Shown here: in pieces, positions 51,267 through 60,644 of the stretch
Numbering within the stretch: the stretch's first letter is position 1
How the letters are laid out: every line of letters begins with the position of its first letter
Assembly (NCBI GenBank): GCA_019163135.1
Contig: JAFLKR010000039.1
Location: 1 to 61,423 of the forward strand
From: Desulfobulbaceae bacterium
Lineage (GTDB): Bacteria > Desulfobacterota > Desulfobulbia > Desulfobulbales > Desulfobulbaceae
Length of the DNA: 61,423 bases
Direction: 5' to 3'
Notes under the pieces: model-generated
Databases searched by the model: none
The model's input: only the letters and a program-made list of their open reading frames with translations
What the model was told of the DNA's origin: nothing
Made by a program: the position numbers and the translations under genes

Positions 51267-53516
51267 TCACTTCCCTGCCTTAACCGCTTGCCCCAGACGC
51301 TTGAGGCTTTCCCGGGCTGTCACTTTTAACGGATCCTCCTCGGCCTGGCCCGTCTTGCCATCTTTGGCCGTGGGCAGGGCCAGCACCTTACGGTACAGGG
51401 CCACAGCTTCGGTTTTTTTGCCCTCCCGCTCGCAGACGATGGCCAGATTGATCATGGCGGCACCATTCTCCGGGTCGACCTTCAAGGCCTGATTGAAATA
51501 CTCCCTGGCCCTTGCCAACTCGTTCTTTTGCAGTTTATCAAAGCCGATATCCGAAAGCGCCATACTCTGCGCGGGATTCGAGGTCGGATGAAAGAACTGA
51601 TCGGCAGGGTCGCCGGGTACATGGTGCACGCTCTCCATATTTTCCCGCTTCTTATGATAGATATCGGCCAGTTCAGCGGGATTTTCGACAATATGGGGGG
51701 TAATGAAAATATAAAGGTTGGTTTTTTTATGGCTGTCGCCATGGGATTTGAACATCCAGCCCAGGAGCGGAATATCCCCGAGCAGCGGAACCTTGTATTC
51801 ACTGTTGGTGGAGTCCTGGCCGATCATGCCGCCAATCACCACGGTCTCTTCATTATGGATCACCACAGTGGTATCCGCAGTTCTGGTAAAGGTAGTGGGC
51901 GTGCCGGTCGTATCCGCGCCCTTGAGCTTGATCACCTCAACCCCGATCTCCAACCGAATGACCTCCGCCTGGTTGACCTGGGGGGTGATGGTCAGACTGG
52001 TGGCCACGTCTTTATATTCATAGTTGGTGTAATCCTGCTGGGTGGTGGTGGTGTTCTTGCTGGTGATATAGGGGACGTTCTCGCCGACCTTTATTTTAGC
52101 CTTTTTATTGTCGGTGGTCAGAATCTGTGGAGTGGCAATCACATTGATATCGTCGTCGGCTTTATAGGCATTGACCACCGCACCAAGATTGGGAAAGGTG
52201 ACATCACCGATCTTGATGCCTTTTTTCAGTACGCCCAAGGTGAAACCGGCGGGCAGCGATCCCGGGACATCAGTGGTGGTCATCTGGTTCAGCACGTTGT
52301 AGGGCGCCGCTTCATTGCCGCTGAACCCACCAATCACCGAGCCGTCGCCATCGGACCATTGCACCCCGATGGCGAAATCCTTCTGCACATTGACCTCCAT
52401 GATCAAGGCCTCCAGGTACACCATCCGTCTGGGGATATCGAGTTTCTTGATGACATTCTCCAACGTCTGATATTCTTCCAGCGGGCCGGTAATGATCAGC
52501 GAGTTGGTAGCCGTATCCGCGACAATTTTAACTTCCTTGGAAATAGCCGGGGCAGATGGGGTACCGCCGCCGGTACCGCCCGCTGCTTTTTTTCCAGCCT
52601 GGTCATCAGGAAGGTTCATCAGCACCTTGACCAACTCCTCGGCATTGGCATGCTGCAGATAAATAACCCGCAGGTTGCCCTCCCCTCTGGGTACATCCGC
52701 ATCCAGTTTTGCGACAATCTCTCGAACCCGCTTTACCGTCATCTTTGACGCAAAGACAATCAAGTCGTTGGTCCGCTCGGAAGGAATAATTTTGACGGTT
52801 TCCGGACGTACGCCCTTCTGAGCGCTGGTGACAAACAACTGACTGATGGACTTTGCAATGCTTTCAGCCGAGGCACGTTTCAAGGGAATAATGGCAAGCT
52901 CTTCGCCATCCGAAGGCACATCGACAGACCTGATAATTTCCAACAAACGGACAATATTCGAATAATAATCGGTAATCATGAGCATGCCCGAATTCGCATG
53001 GGCCATCAGCACGCTGTTTTTAGAAACCAGCGGGGTCAGCATGGTTTTGATTTCCTCTGCATTGGCATGCTTCAGCGCAATGATCTGGGTGACCACCTTA
53101 TCCTCTGCAGAGGTAGCAGTTCCCGGCTGGACCGTGGCGATATTTTTTGATCGCGCCTGCACCGAAGGCACGATCTTTATGACCGATCCGCTAGGGATGG
53201 CAGCAAACCCATGGACCTCAAGGACCGATTCAAAAACCCGGTAAGCATCTTCCTCGGAAATCCGGGTGGGAGAAATGATCGTAACCTTCCCCTTGACCTC
53301 CCGGTCAACCACAAAGTTTTTCTGTGTTAATTCGCTGATATACTTAATAAACAAATTAATATCGACATCGTTGAAATCGATAGTGACAAACCGCTGCCCT
53401 CCTCCCCCAGCCTGTTGCTCTACCTTCGGACTGGCCGCATACAATGGCGAGCAGGAAAAAAACAGCAAAATCAGGAGGATCGACCGGGTAATCGCGGCGA
53501 GATAAAATGGCTTCAT
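51267..53516 (-). CDS. gspD: Type II secretion secretin GspD with C-terminal TPR extension
   Basis: 749 residues. A signal peptide (MKPFYLAAITRSILLILLFFS), N0 and three N domains with KYISELTQKNFVVD near 53, then the secretin core (PQILTTDNKKAKIKVGENVPYI near 480, VIHNEETVVIGGMI near 585 and LLGDIPLLGWMFK near 610). The last ~110 residues add a TPR-like helix hairpin set, NELARAREYFNQALKVDPENGAAMINLAIVC, not part of usual GspD, where an S domain for a pilotin would be. The protein forms the outer-membrane gate. A TPR could replace a pilotin contact. Confidence 0.95.
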   Translation of the reverse strand: MKPFYLAAITRSILLILLFFSCSPLYAASPKVEQQAGGGGQRFVTIDFNDVDINLFIKYISELTQKNFVVDREVKGKVTIISPTRISEEDAYRVFESVLEVHGFAAIPSGSVIKIVPSVQARSKNIATVQPGTATSAEDKVVTQIIALKHANAEEIKTMLTPLVSKNSVLMAHANSGMLMITDYYSNIVRLLEIIRSVDVPSDGEELAIIPLKRASAESIAKSISQLFVTSAQKGVRPETVKIIPSERTNDLIVFASKMTVKRVREIVAKLDADVPRGEGNLRVIYLQHANAEELVKVLMNLPDDQAGKKAAGGTGGGTPSAPAISKEVKIVADTATNSLIITGPLEEYQTLENVIKKLDIPRRMVYLEALIMEVNVQKDFAIGVQWSDGDGSVIGGFSGNEAAPYNVLNQMTTTDVPGSLPAGFTLGVLKKGIKIGDVTFPNLGAVVNAYKADDDINVIATPQILTTDNKKAKIKVGENVPYITSKNTTTTQQDYTNYEYKDVATSLTITPQVNQAEVIRLEIGVEVIKLKGADTTGTPTTFTRTADTTVVIHNEETVVIGGMIGQDSTNSEYKVPLLGDIPLLGWMFKSHGDSHKKTNLYIFITPHIVENPAELADIYHKKRENMESVHHVPGDPADQFFHPTSNPAQSMALSDIGFDKLQKNELARAREYFNQALKVDPENGAAMINLAIVCEREGKKTEAVALYRKVLALPTAKDGKTGQAEEDPLKVTARESLKRLGQAVKAGK

Positions 53517-53613
53517 AATTGTTCACATGGCAAATGATTGCCCGTTGCGGCCAACGGCAATCCGTTTTTGTTTATGTACGGCCAGGACTGTTGCCTCAGG
53601 TGCATTCACGCTT

Positions 53614-54417
53614 TCACTGGGCCTGCCGATCGGTGCTTTCCGCAGCACCGCTTTCGGGAGGAGACAATTCACTCTCAGGCACAGGTTTGTCCTCGGGTAG
53701 CGACTTATTGTCCATCTGGTTGCCCTTTTCTTTGGAAGGGGACAAGGCCTCAGCATCATCCGTCCCCTCTGCGGTTGAGGCTACAGGCACCGGAGGAGGA
53801 ACTGCAGACGCTGCATTACGGAAACTGATCCGTCGGCGCGGCACGGCCTCCGGTACCCGTCGTTCGCTTACCGGTGCAGTCTGCATCTGCGACATCGGGT
53901 TTCCAGCGGTCGGTGAGCTCCCCGATGGCGGCCCGCCACTCTCCGGCTCTTTGATCGTGAGTATTTCCTCGCGGCCATTGACCTGAAGCACCACCTTACC
54001 CCTGCCGATTCTGGTAATCAGTGCGCCATGCAATTCACTGCCGACATGATAAATATCCTCTGCCTTCGCCTTTTCGTCACGAATAATCGCCCGGGCATCC
54101 TCTTTACTGCCGGTAACGGTTCCGAGCAGCGCTAACTGCATCTTGGTTTCCGCCAGATCTTCCAGATCCTGTTGCGATTGCTCGCCGGTGGGTTTCCCCC
54201 CCGATTCAGGGAGTGCTTTAAAGATATTTCTCGCCACGATAGTGGAATATTCTACCGGTGCAGTTTCACTGGGTTTCTGGGCTGGAAGCGCTGCAGGTTC
54301 TATTTTTTCGACGGAGATCGACCCCTGCAGTTTTTTCTCAACCCGTCCGTACCAGATGGTCACCCCTGCAAAAATAAAAAGGGCTATGAGCGCCAGTCGG
54401 CCGAAAACCTTTCCCAC
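53614..54417 (-). CDS. gspC: Type II secretion protein GspC-like, no PDZ domain
   Basis: 267 residues from a GTG 5 bp below gspN; longer starts overlap gspN. A basic N-tail, one membrane helix near 7-20 (LALIALFIFAGVTIW) and the HR domain with VEYSTIVARNIFKAL and TKMQLALLGTVTGSKEDARAIIRDEKAKAEDIYHVGSELHGA. The last ~110 residues are low-complexity, rich in Pro, Ser, Glu and Ala. The PDZ domain of many GspC proteins is absent. GspC links the inner-membrane platform to GspD. The exact start is uncertain. Confidence 0.8.
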   Translation of the reverse strand: MGKVFGRLALIALFIFAGVTIWYGRVEKKLQGSISVEKIEPAALPAQKPSETAPVEYSTIVARNIFKALPESGGKPTGEQSQQDLEDLAETKMQLALLGTVTGSKEDARAIIRDEKAKAEDIYHVGSELHGALITRIGRGKVVLQVNGREEILTIKEPESGGPPSGSSPTAGNPMSQMQTAPVSERRVPEAVPRRRISFRNAASAVPPPVPVASTAEGTDDAEALSPSKEKGNQMDNKSLPEDKPVPESELSPPESGAAESTDRQAQ

Positions 54418-54421
54418 GATC

Positions 54422-55357
54422 TTATTGCAACTCCTTTTCCAGGGTTTGAAACAGCATGGAATATTCCTCGAAACCAATACCGGGGTCATACAAAGCACCG
54501 GTTAGCCTGAACGGCAAGGTGTTTCCCTTGAGCTGGGTGCGGATGAGCTGCAAGACCGCTCCGCTACTCACCCCTTTAAAAAAATCCGGACGCGGCTGCA
54601 GCGTGCCGGCGACATTGATCCGGCTTGCGGCCGGTTCCCGATGCAACGTTACATCCCCGGCAAACTGCCCACTGAACAGTTCCGATTCCACCACACCCTG
54701 CTCCAACTGGAGGGACTCGCCATGACTCCGCAGCATCACTGTGGCCTGGGAAAAAAGTAGGCTTCTGTGGGTCAGGATGGGGCGTTTCAGGGCCAGCAGG
54801 CCGTTGTCTATCTTCAAGGTCGCCTCCATTCCGCCATTTTTCCCTGTCGTTGGCGGCAGCATCCCCTTGAAGGTGGCGGCGACGGTTCCCTGCAGCTTTC
54901 GCTCCAACAAACGGGCCAGCATGGGCAATTCAGTCAATTGCACCCCCTGAACCGTTCCGTCAAACCGCACTCCCGTTTTCCAACCATCGAGCTGCAGGGT
55001 GCCGGCAATAACGCCTTGAGCCAACAAGAGGCGATATCCGACCCGCAGCCGTTTAGCTTGCCACATCCCTGGGATGTCCGGCCGCAGTTCCAACAGATCC
55101 ACGCGCACCCAGGGCTTTTTTTTATCTTGCGCCTCACAGCCCTCGATCCCGCCCAAACGCAAGCCCTCGGGCATCCGCAGAGTCATGGATTGGATCTGCC
55201 AGTTCAATTGCGGATACGCACCGTTGAGATATTGCACCAGCAGTCGGGGCAAGGCCTCCTTGGGAAAAAGCAACCACAAAAAGAGCAGCAGCAGCGCCAA
55301 GGCAAAGAGCAGGTACCCGATCCAACCGCCCAGCCATCTGCAGACCTTGTTCAGCAT
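54422..55357 (-). CDS. gspN: Type II secretion protein GspN
   Basis: 311 residues with one N-terminal membrane helix (GYLLFALALLLLFLWLLFP near 14-32) and a beta-rich periplasmic region of the GspN family (TLQLDGWKTGVRFDGTVQGVQL; LLTHRSLLFSQ-type strands). Its place between gspM and gspC fits. GspN is an accessory T2SS component, absent in some species, whose job is poorly defined. Confidence 0.85.
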   Translation of the reverse strand: MLNKVCRWLGGWIGYLLFALALLLLFLWLLFPKEALPRLLVQYLNGAYPQLNWQIQSMTLRMPEGLRLGGIEGCEAQDKKKPWVRVDLLELRPDIPGMWQAKRLRVGYRLLLAQGVIAGTLQLDGWKTGVRFDGTVQGVQLTELPMLARLLERKLQGTVAATFKGMLPPTTGKNGGMEATLKIDNGLLALKRPILTHRSLLFSQATVMLRSHGESLQLEQGVVESELFSGQFAGDVTLHREPAASRINVAGTLQPRPDFFKGVSSGAVLQLIRTQLKGNTLPFRLTGALYDPGIGFEEYSMLFQTLEKELQ

Positions 55358-55369
55358 GGGCCCACGCCT

Positions 55370-55912
55370 CTATTGGGGTGACGCTCCGGTTGCCTGATCG
55401 ACACTCACCATCTGCAGCGTCACATCAAGGGTGGCTTCCTCCTTGGTATTTTCCTGAATGGTGATCTTGTCGATCCCAACCAACTGTTCGGGGGATTCCG
55501 TTTTCTCGAGGAATTCGACCAGCTGCTGCAGCCCGACTGCCTGCAGCTTCATTTCGACCAGACTCTGCTTAAACACTTCATTCTTCGCCGATTCCGAAGG
55601 TTTCATGTAGGCAATCTGTTCTTTGACACTGCTGTCGGCCGCATTTTTTTCCAAAAAAGAGAAAAGACTAAATCCCGCCTCACGTTTGGCCAAACGATCA
55701 ATCAAAGAACCCCTTTGCTGGCTGAGATCCCGGTACCGTGCCTGCATGCTTCGCATCTCGACCACCGCTTTCTCCCGTGTGGCCAGCCCCTTGATCAGTT
55801 TCGCCCTTTTATCAACCAAGGGAAAGACGATAAACTGAAGGACAACAAAAACAAAGAGACAGACCCCGGCAATCCCCACCGCCATTTTTTCCCGCTGATT
55901 GAGCTTGATCAT
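55370..55912 (-). CDS. gspM: Type II secretion protein GspM
   Basis: 180 residues: a short cytoplasmic tail, one membrane helix near 12-31 (VGIAGVCLFVFVVLQFIVFPL), a coiled-coil-like stretch (KAVVEMRSMQARYRDLSQQ) and a ferredoxin-like C-terminal domain. GspM partners GspL in the inner-membrane platform. It overlaps gspL by 4 bp. Confidence 0.85.
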   Translation of the reverse strand: MIKLNQREKMAVGIAGVCLFVFVVLQFIVFPLVDKRAKLIKGLATREKAVVEMRSMQARYRDLSQQRGSLIDRLAKREAGFSLFSFLEKNAADSSVKEQIAYMKPSESAKNEVFKQSLVEMKLQAVGLQQLVEFLEKTESPEQLVGIDKITIQENTKEEATLDVTLQMVSVDQATGASPQ

Positions 55913-57426
55913 ATCCCCTCGAGCTGCAACTGGATTTCAAAACGGATCAGGCTGCTATTTTTGGCTTTGTCCGCTGTAGCCGAAACGATCTGCACCCCTT
56001 TGTATTTAGGGGAAACGGCCAGGGCATTCTTGATGGTATCCACCGAATTAAAGGTGCTGGTGGTGCCTTTGATCAGCACCGACTCCCTGTCGATCGCCAG
56101 ACGGCTCACCCGCAGCGCCACGGTTTCTGGAATACGGGAGGAGATATCGGCCAGCAGACCGAGTACCCGTTTGTCGGAGACAAAGAGCGGGGCAGGCGAC
56201 TCCGGCCCCTGCACGGCTTTCAGCGCGGCCTGCATTTCGGTATAAGGTTCACGTACTTTGGTGATCTTGGGAAAGGTCTGCTTAAAGATGGCGACCATTT
56301 CATCCCTGACGATTTGATCCCGTCGCTGCAGCAGGCGACAATCGCTCCACAGGTACCCCAAAAAACATAGTACCAGCACCAAAACAGCGGCCGCAGCGCC
56401 AATCAACTGTTTTCTGGAGGAGTAAAAAGTCCGTTTTTTGACAAAGGTCTCTTTGCGGAAATTGATCGCCGCCTTTTTTCCAAAACCCAGCAAAGCCAAG
56501 GACACGGCCCGGTCAAAACGTTGACTCTGCCATTCGGTCCGGATTGCCTCAGGACAATCGATGGCATTGGCGGCGAGCAAATCGACCAGATCCACCGGTA
56601 GCTGCAAGGTCGAGGCGATTATGCCGGCCATGGCATCCATCCCCGCTAGCGGACCGGTGAGAACAACCCGTTCCGGTCGACTCTCCGCCTCGCTCTCCAG
56701 ACGATAATAATCAAGGCTGCGTTCGATCGAAGCGCAGATAAGCCGGATGCAGTGCTTGGCGGCGGCCATATCAACCACCACCAACTGATCATTATCGTAC
56801 AAAAACGGAGGGTGCAGGATCATCTGATCCGGGTAGGAAAGCCTTCGATAAAAGAGTGGCCGTTCCCCGTGGGCCAGGACCATGGTCATGGAATGCAGGT
56901 CCGCATGCAGCATCAGCACGTTACCGACATCCCGATGTTGCCTGACGACCTGGGCGGCGAGCGGGGTCACCGCCGGCGTGATGATCTCCGGGTCGACCAC
57001 TCCCGCCAATCCCTCGAGCAGGTTCTGCAAAAAAAACTTTTCGACCGCAAAGGCGATGATCCGGCTGCCCGCATTGGCAGTCGCGCTGACCATAAAATCG
57101 ACGACCAGGGACTCAACCGGTACAATCAGTTGCTCTTCCAACTCAAAAGGGAGGGCCTGGGCGATCTGCTTGACATCGCTAAAGGGCAGGGCGAGATTAC
57201 GAACACTGAGCAGCGAAAGCGGCAACCCGCAGACACACGGGTCCTCCCGCCAAGCGAACTGTTGACAAAGCTGGATGATTTGCGGTGCAACATCGGCAGC
57301 TTCGGACAAAGGCAAGCTCAGGCAGGCGGTGACAGCAAGGAGTTTCCCTTGCTGTTCGAGCGCCACGCCGGTGACTTGGCCGTCGCTTATGTCAATGCCC
57401 AGCGATCTTTTGCCCATGCAACTCAC
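55909..57426 (-). CDS. gspL: Type II secretion protein GspL (PilM-like cytoplasmic domain)
   Basis: 505 residues. The N-terminal ~340 residues form an actin-like fold (SLGIDISDGQVTGVALE and VVLTGPLAGMDAMAGI) as in GspL/PilM. A membrane helix lies near 340-360 (LIGAAAAVLVLVLCFLGYLW) and a periplasmic ferredoxin-like domain ends the chain. It recruits the GspE ATPase to the platform. The combination of fold and neighbours supports GspL over PilM. Confidence 0.9.
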   Translation of the reverse strand: MSCMGKRSLGIDISDGQVTGVALEQQGKLLAVTACLSLPLSEAADVAPQIIQLCQQFAWREDPCVCGLPLSLLSVRNLALPFSDVKQIAQALPFELEEQLIVPVESLVVDFMVSATANAGSRIIAFAVEKFFLQNLLEGLAGVVDPEIITPAVTPLAAQVVRQHRDVGNVLMLHADLHSMTMVLAHGERPLFYRRLSYPDQMILHPPFLYDNDQLVVVDMAAAKHCIRLICASIERSLDYYRLESEAESRPERVVLTGPLAGMDAMAGIIASTLQLPVDLVDLLAANAIDCPEAIRTEWQSQRFDRAVSLALLGFGKKAAINFRKETFVKKRTFYSSRKQLIGAAAAVLVLVLCFLGYLWSDCRLLQRRDQIVRDEMVAIFKQTFPKITKVREPYTEMQAALKAVQGPESPAPLFVSDKRVLGLLADISSRIPETVALRVSRLAIDRESVLIKGTTSTFNSVDTIKNALAVSPKYKGVQIVSATADKAKNSSLIRFEIQLQLEGI

Positions 57427-57444
57427 ACCTGCGCCGTTCGGCGC

Positions 57445-58431
57445 TTATTCCATCTTCCAGCAGAGCATGCTCTGCTCCTGATTTTCCGCCCTGATCAGTA
57501 TGCCGCTTCCAGTGCGATTATACTGATGAATGGCGGCTTTTACCCTGACATCAAAATATTTGCTGGTAACCGTCAAAGCATCACTCCTGAAACCAATCGT
57601 ACTGGGAAATCCACTCACCTGCTGATACCAGGCGACCGTCGTCAGCGCCTCAATTTTATCCTTATCCCCACGAAAGTCTATCAATTCCTGTGCCAGTTTC
57701 GGCGTCATCTCGGGTGACAAGGCCATTAACACCGGCAACGGTGCCGTGTTCAGGTTAATTTTTCCGTCATCTCCCGCCACCGTAATATAGTTGAGGATGC
57801 CTTCATGCGCCTTGTCGCCGTAGACAATCTTGGGCGTCATGCCCTTGATGAGCAGCAACTCTTCAGGATAAACCACCTGGTCATTTCTGCTGCCATAAGG
57901 CGGATTCAACGAGCGGTAATACAGTTCCTCGGCCCCCTGGGGGCGTTCATCCTCGTCTTTGTCGATCCAGTCGCCCAGCGCATCGAGCAAGGCCTCGGCC
58001 TCCTCTTCGTCGGCAATGGCAAAGCGCCCGGAAAGAAGAAAACGCTTCCAGATCTCACGATATTTATCCTTGGCCGAATCCCCCAGCGCATTGACCTGCA
58101 GCCTTCCGGAAAGATCGGTCACCGTAACGCTCAGCTCTACGCCGCCGGCCAGCGTTCTCATTTTATCGGGATCAAAGGCCGCCCAAGTATCCTGGAGGGA
58201 ATCAAAATCATTTTCCTGCTGATCCGCCACCAAGGCGGCCCGGGCCAGATTCAAACCGGCCAGCACCATGCTGTCGAGCCGGACCTGCTCACGTTGCGCG
58301 GTCGACTCGGACACCTGCCGGTCGATCGTGATCATCAACTGCACGGTCATGGCCACCAGAAAACTGATGGTCAACAGAGTCAGGACCAGAGCCAGACCCG
58401 ACTGATTACCGGCAACCGGATCAGTTTTCAT
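57445..58431 (-). CDS. gspK: Type II secretion minor pseudopilin GspK
   Basis: 328 residues, the large minor pseudopilin. The N-terminus SGLALVLTLLTISFLVAMTVQLM is a type IV-pilin-like segment with helix; the usual processing site (Gly-Leu) is SG|LALVL. An insert of about 200 residues holds DALGDWIDKDEDERPQGAEE, a calcium-binding-like acidic loop of GspK. It tips the pseudopilus with GspI and GspJ. It is adjacent to gspJ (11-bp overlap). Confidence 0.93.
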   Translation of the reverse strand: MKTDPVAGNQSGLALVLTLLTISFLVAMTVQLMITIDRQVSESTAQREQVRLDSMVLAGLNLARAALVADQQENDFDSLQDTWAAFDPDKMRTLAGGVELSVTVTDLSGRLQVNALGDSAKDKYREIWKRFLLSGRFAIADEEEAEALLDALGDWIDKDEDERPQGAEELYYRSLNPPYGSRNDQVVYPEELLLIKGMTPKIVYGDKAHEGILNYITVAGDDGKINLNTAPLPVLMALSPEMTPKLAQELIDFRGDKDKIEALTTVAWYQQVSGFPSTIGFRSDALTVTSKYFDVRVKAAIHQYNRTGSGILIRAENQEQSMLCWKME

Positions 58432-59110
58432 CCTTGCCCTTCGCAGCGATAAAGCCGGCCGGAATCAACACACTGGTGCTGAAGGTCTGCGCGGTCTCTT
58501 TATCCGGATCAAGCCAGAATTCCAGAGTGCATCGGACGGCGGCAGGCAATGGATGTACTTCCTGCGGCTCACTGGTCGTCGTCGCCCCGCCCCAGCTGTC
58601 AAATTCCTGACCTTGAAGATTAAGAAAACTAAACCGCACCGAACGCAGATTGTCAGCCAGCAGAAACGCACTGTCCAAGGCATCCTCCTTATCGGCTGCA
58701 ACACCCGGTAGCAGCGGGGTGTCCGAACGCAGTAGCCGCCATTTCCGGACATCTTCAGCATCGGCTTGCAATTGATACCGGATGACCGCCGCACCCGGCT
58801 TCTGCTTATCCGGGTTCAGAACCAGATGGGCCAGGGAGGCAAACACCAGGGTGTCGGTTCGTTGGCCATCCCGTTCATTCTTCTTGCCGACCAATCCCAT
58901 TTCCTTGGTCAAAACAGCGCCGGCCAGATCTTCGGTAATCCGGCGGAAGGTGATCTGGGCCTGGTGATAAATCTCCTCCTGCCGCTCGGTGGCATCAACC
59001 ACTCGCAGAGTTCCGGAGAGCGAGAGCGAAAGCATGGCCATGACCACCCCCAGGACGGTTATCGCCAACAGAACTTCCAGCAAGGTAAAGCCGTTGTCGC
59101 GCACGATCAC
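58421..59110 (-). CDS. gspJ: Type II secretion minor pseudopilin GspJ
   Basis: 229 residues with a type IV-pilin leader ending DNGFTLLEVLLAITVLGVVMAM (cleavage after Gly, methylated Phe, Glu5). Remaining sequence resembles GspJ with RRITEDLAGA and a late FWLDPDKE. It forms a tip complex with GspI and GspK. Start ATG overlaps gspI by 4 bp. Confidence 0.92.
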   Translation of the reverse strand: MIVRDNGFTLLEVLLAITVLGVVMAMLSLSLSGTLRVVDATERQEEIYHQAQITFRRITEDLAGAVLTKEMGLVGKKNERDGQRTDTLVFASLAHLVLNPDKQKPGAAVIRYQLQADAEDVRKWRLLRSDTPLLPGVAADKEDALDSAFLLADNLRSVRFSFLNLQGQEFDSWGGATTTSEPQEVHPLPAAVRCTLEFWLDPDKETAQTFSTSVLIPAGFIAAKGKDEN

Positions 59111-59547
59111 TTCACTACCGCGTTCTTTTTTTGAAAGACAATGGTCCGCAGTACGTACAACTGGGCGGCATCCTGCTCAAACGAAACCGTCAGGTCAATG
59201 GCCTTGAGCATACCGGCGACCCCCTTGATGCCGGTATCGCCCTCACCCAAATCCGTCACCTCCGCCTTCCAAAAAAAACTTGGGTGTTCCGTGCCAAAAT
59301 CTCCCGAACCGCCATTGAGTTCGCCGTAATTCTGCAAACACAGCTCCGCCATCTTCCGTTGCGCCAACAGAGAGGCTTGGGCGTCAAATTTCGCACTGGT
59401 GGCAATGGCTACACTCTGCGATTGAGCCCCGATCAGGGTGACAAAGGCGATGGCAATCACCGCCACGGCGACCATGACCTCCAGCAGGGTGAATCCGGCG
59501 TCTCCCCGCGCTCCCCGGCTGGGGGGATGGTTACTGGAAAAACGCAT
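59107..59547 (-). CDS. gspI: Type II secretion minor pseudopilin GspI
   Basis: 146 residues from the ATG preceded by GGAGAAAG (longer frames overlap gspH more). The pseudopilin leader is RGDAGFTLLEVMVAVAVIAIAFVTL with cleavage after Gly and Glu5 present. The short body ends in a strand-rich region. It helps initiate the pseudopilus tip. It overlaps gspH by 17 bp. Confidence 0.92.
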   Translation of the reverse strand: MRFSSNHPPSRGARGDAGFTLLEVMVAVAVIAIAFVTLIGAQSQSVAIATSAKFDAQASLLAQRKMAELCLQNYGELNGGSGDFGTEHPSFFWKAEVTDLGEGDTGIKGVAGMLKAIDLTVSFEQDAAQLYVLRTIVFQKKNAVVK

Positions 59548-60079
59548 CTTTCTCCGGGGTAACATAACGGTCCACAACCTGCACCTTGCCGAGAAACGGG
59601 GAAAGCACCACTGAAATCTCCCGCCCGCCGTCCTCCCGGAGATGGATGATGGTCGGCTCGACATAGCCGTTTTTGGTGAAACGGATGCTGAATTCCGCAG
59701 TAGTACGGATTCCGCCGTACCACGACCAGCAATCCTTGACCTTAACCGATTCGGCCAGGCGCAATCCTCTCTCCTTTATCTCCTTGCTCTCCTTAAAGAA
59801 AGTTTTGGTTTCATCCTCCTTTTGTTGTTCCGGTTCCACCACAAACCGTTGCTCGCCCTCGATATAGCGCAGCAGGTACGGGGCCTGATTACGTTGGGCC
59901 AGTTGCGAAGACTGGTTGATCAACCCCACCAGTTTACGCACCGCTACCTTCAACTGATCGGTATAAATAAAATTGGAAATCTTGGGGACGGTAAGCGTAA
60001 CGGTGATGGCGATAAGCACCATGACCACGATCAGTTCAAGCAGGGTGAACCCCTGATGGTTTATCGAAGAAAGACGCAT
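59531..60079 (-). CDS. gspH: Type II secretion minor pseudopilin GspH
   Basis: 182 residues from the ATG of MRLSSINHQG; an upstream GTG adds eight residues. Leader NHQGFTLLELIVVMVLIAITVTLTVPK is a typical prepilin-like sequence with Glu5. The rest is GspH-like, with a charged loop of EPEQQKEDETKT. Overlap with gspI suggests coupled translation. It is a minor pseudopilin of the secretion piston. Confidence 0.9.
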   Translation of the reverse strand: MRLSSINHQGFTLLELIVVMVLIAITVTLTVPKISNFIYTDQLKVAVRKLVGLINQSSQLAQRNQAPYLLRYIEGEQRFVVEPEQQKEDETKTFFKESKEIKERGLRLAESVKVKDCWSWYGGIRTTAEFSIRFTKNGYVEPTIIHLREDGGREISVVLSPFLGKVQVVDRYVTPEKDAFFQ

Positions 60080-60108
60080 GGCTGCAGGCTTTCCCCGATC
60101 CACGAAAA

Positions 60109-60573
60109 CTATTGCAGCTCCCAGTTGTTGATATCGGCGTCAACGCCTTCGCCGCCGGATTGACGATCAGGACCATAAGAAATCAGATCGAAATCACCGT
60201 GCAACCCTGGACAGAGATAAAGGAAATCGTTATCCCACGGGTCCTTGGGGACCTTGCCTTTTTCGAGATAACCGCCAGTCCGCCATTTCTTGGCCAACCC
60301 CCCGACCGTGGGCGCCTCGACCAAAGCGAGCAATCCCTGTTCCGTGGTCGGATACAGTCCGTTATCAAGTTTATAGAGTTTCAGAGCCTGCTCAATGGAT
60401 TGAATCTGAATGGCGGCCTTGGTGCGCCGAGCCTCTTCTGGTCGATCCATGATCCGCGGAACGATGAGCCCGGCCAGAATGCCGAGAATCACCATGACCA
60501 CCATCAATTCAATCAGGGTGAATCCCTGCTGACCGCCAACCGTACGGGCCTTTTTCGCCTGCAATCCAATCAT
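60109..60573 (-). CDS. gspG: Type II secretion major pseudopilin GspG
   Basis: 154 residues. Prepilin leader VGGQQGFTLIELMVVMVILGILAGLIVP is canonical (cleavage after Gly, Phe1, Glu5). The body has the GspG signature LDNGLYPTTEQGLLALVEAP and the calcium loop region DPWDNDFLYLCPGLHGDFDLISYGPD. It is the main pseudopilus subunit. It is the first T2SS gene in the run, 71 bp below the CFI-box protein gene. Confidence 0.97.
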   Translation of the reverse strand: MIGLQAKKARTVGGQQGFTLIELMVVMVILGILAGLIVPRIMDRPEEARRTKAAIQIQSIEQALKLYKLDNGLYPTTEQGLLALVEAPTVGGLAKKWRTGGYLEKGKVPKDPWDNDFLYLCPGLHGDFDLISYGPDRQSGGEGVDADINNWELQ

Positions 60574-60644
60574 TTCTTCACTCTCAAAGTAGGTAACAAC
60601 AGGGCTATCTGCTCAAAGCGGGATATCGTCCACTCTTAAGAGAC

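Noticed and set aside
51528-52748. 406-codon open frame antisense to gspD
   Set aside because: Overlaps the secretin core completely and its translation shows no domain or start signal.
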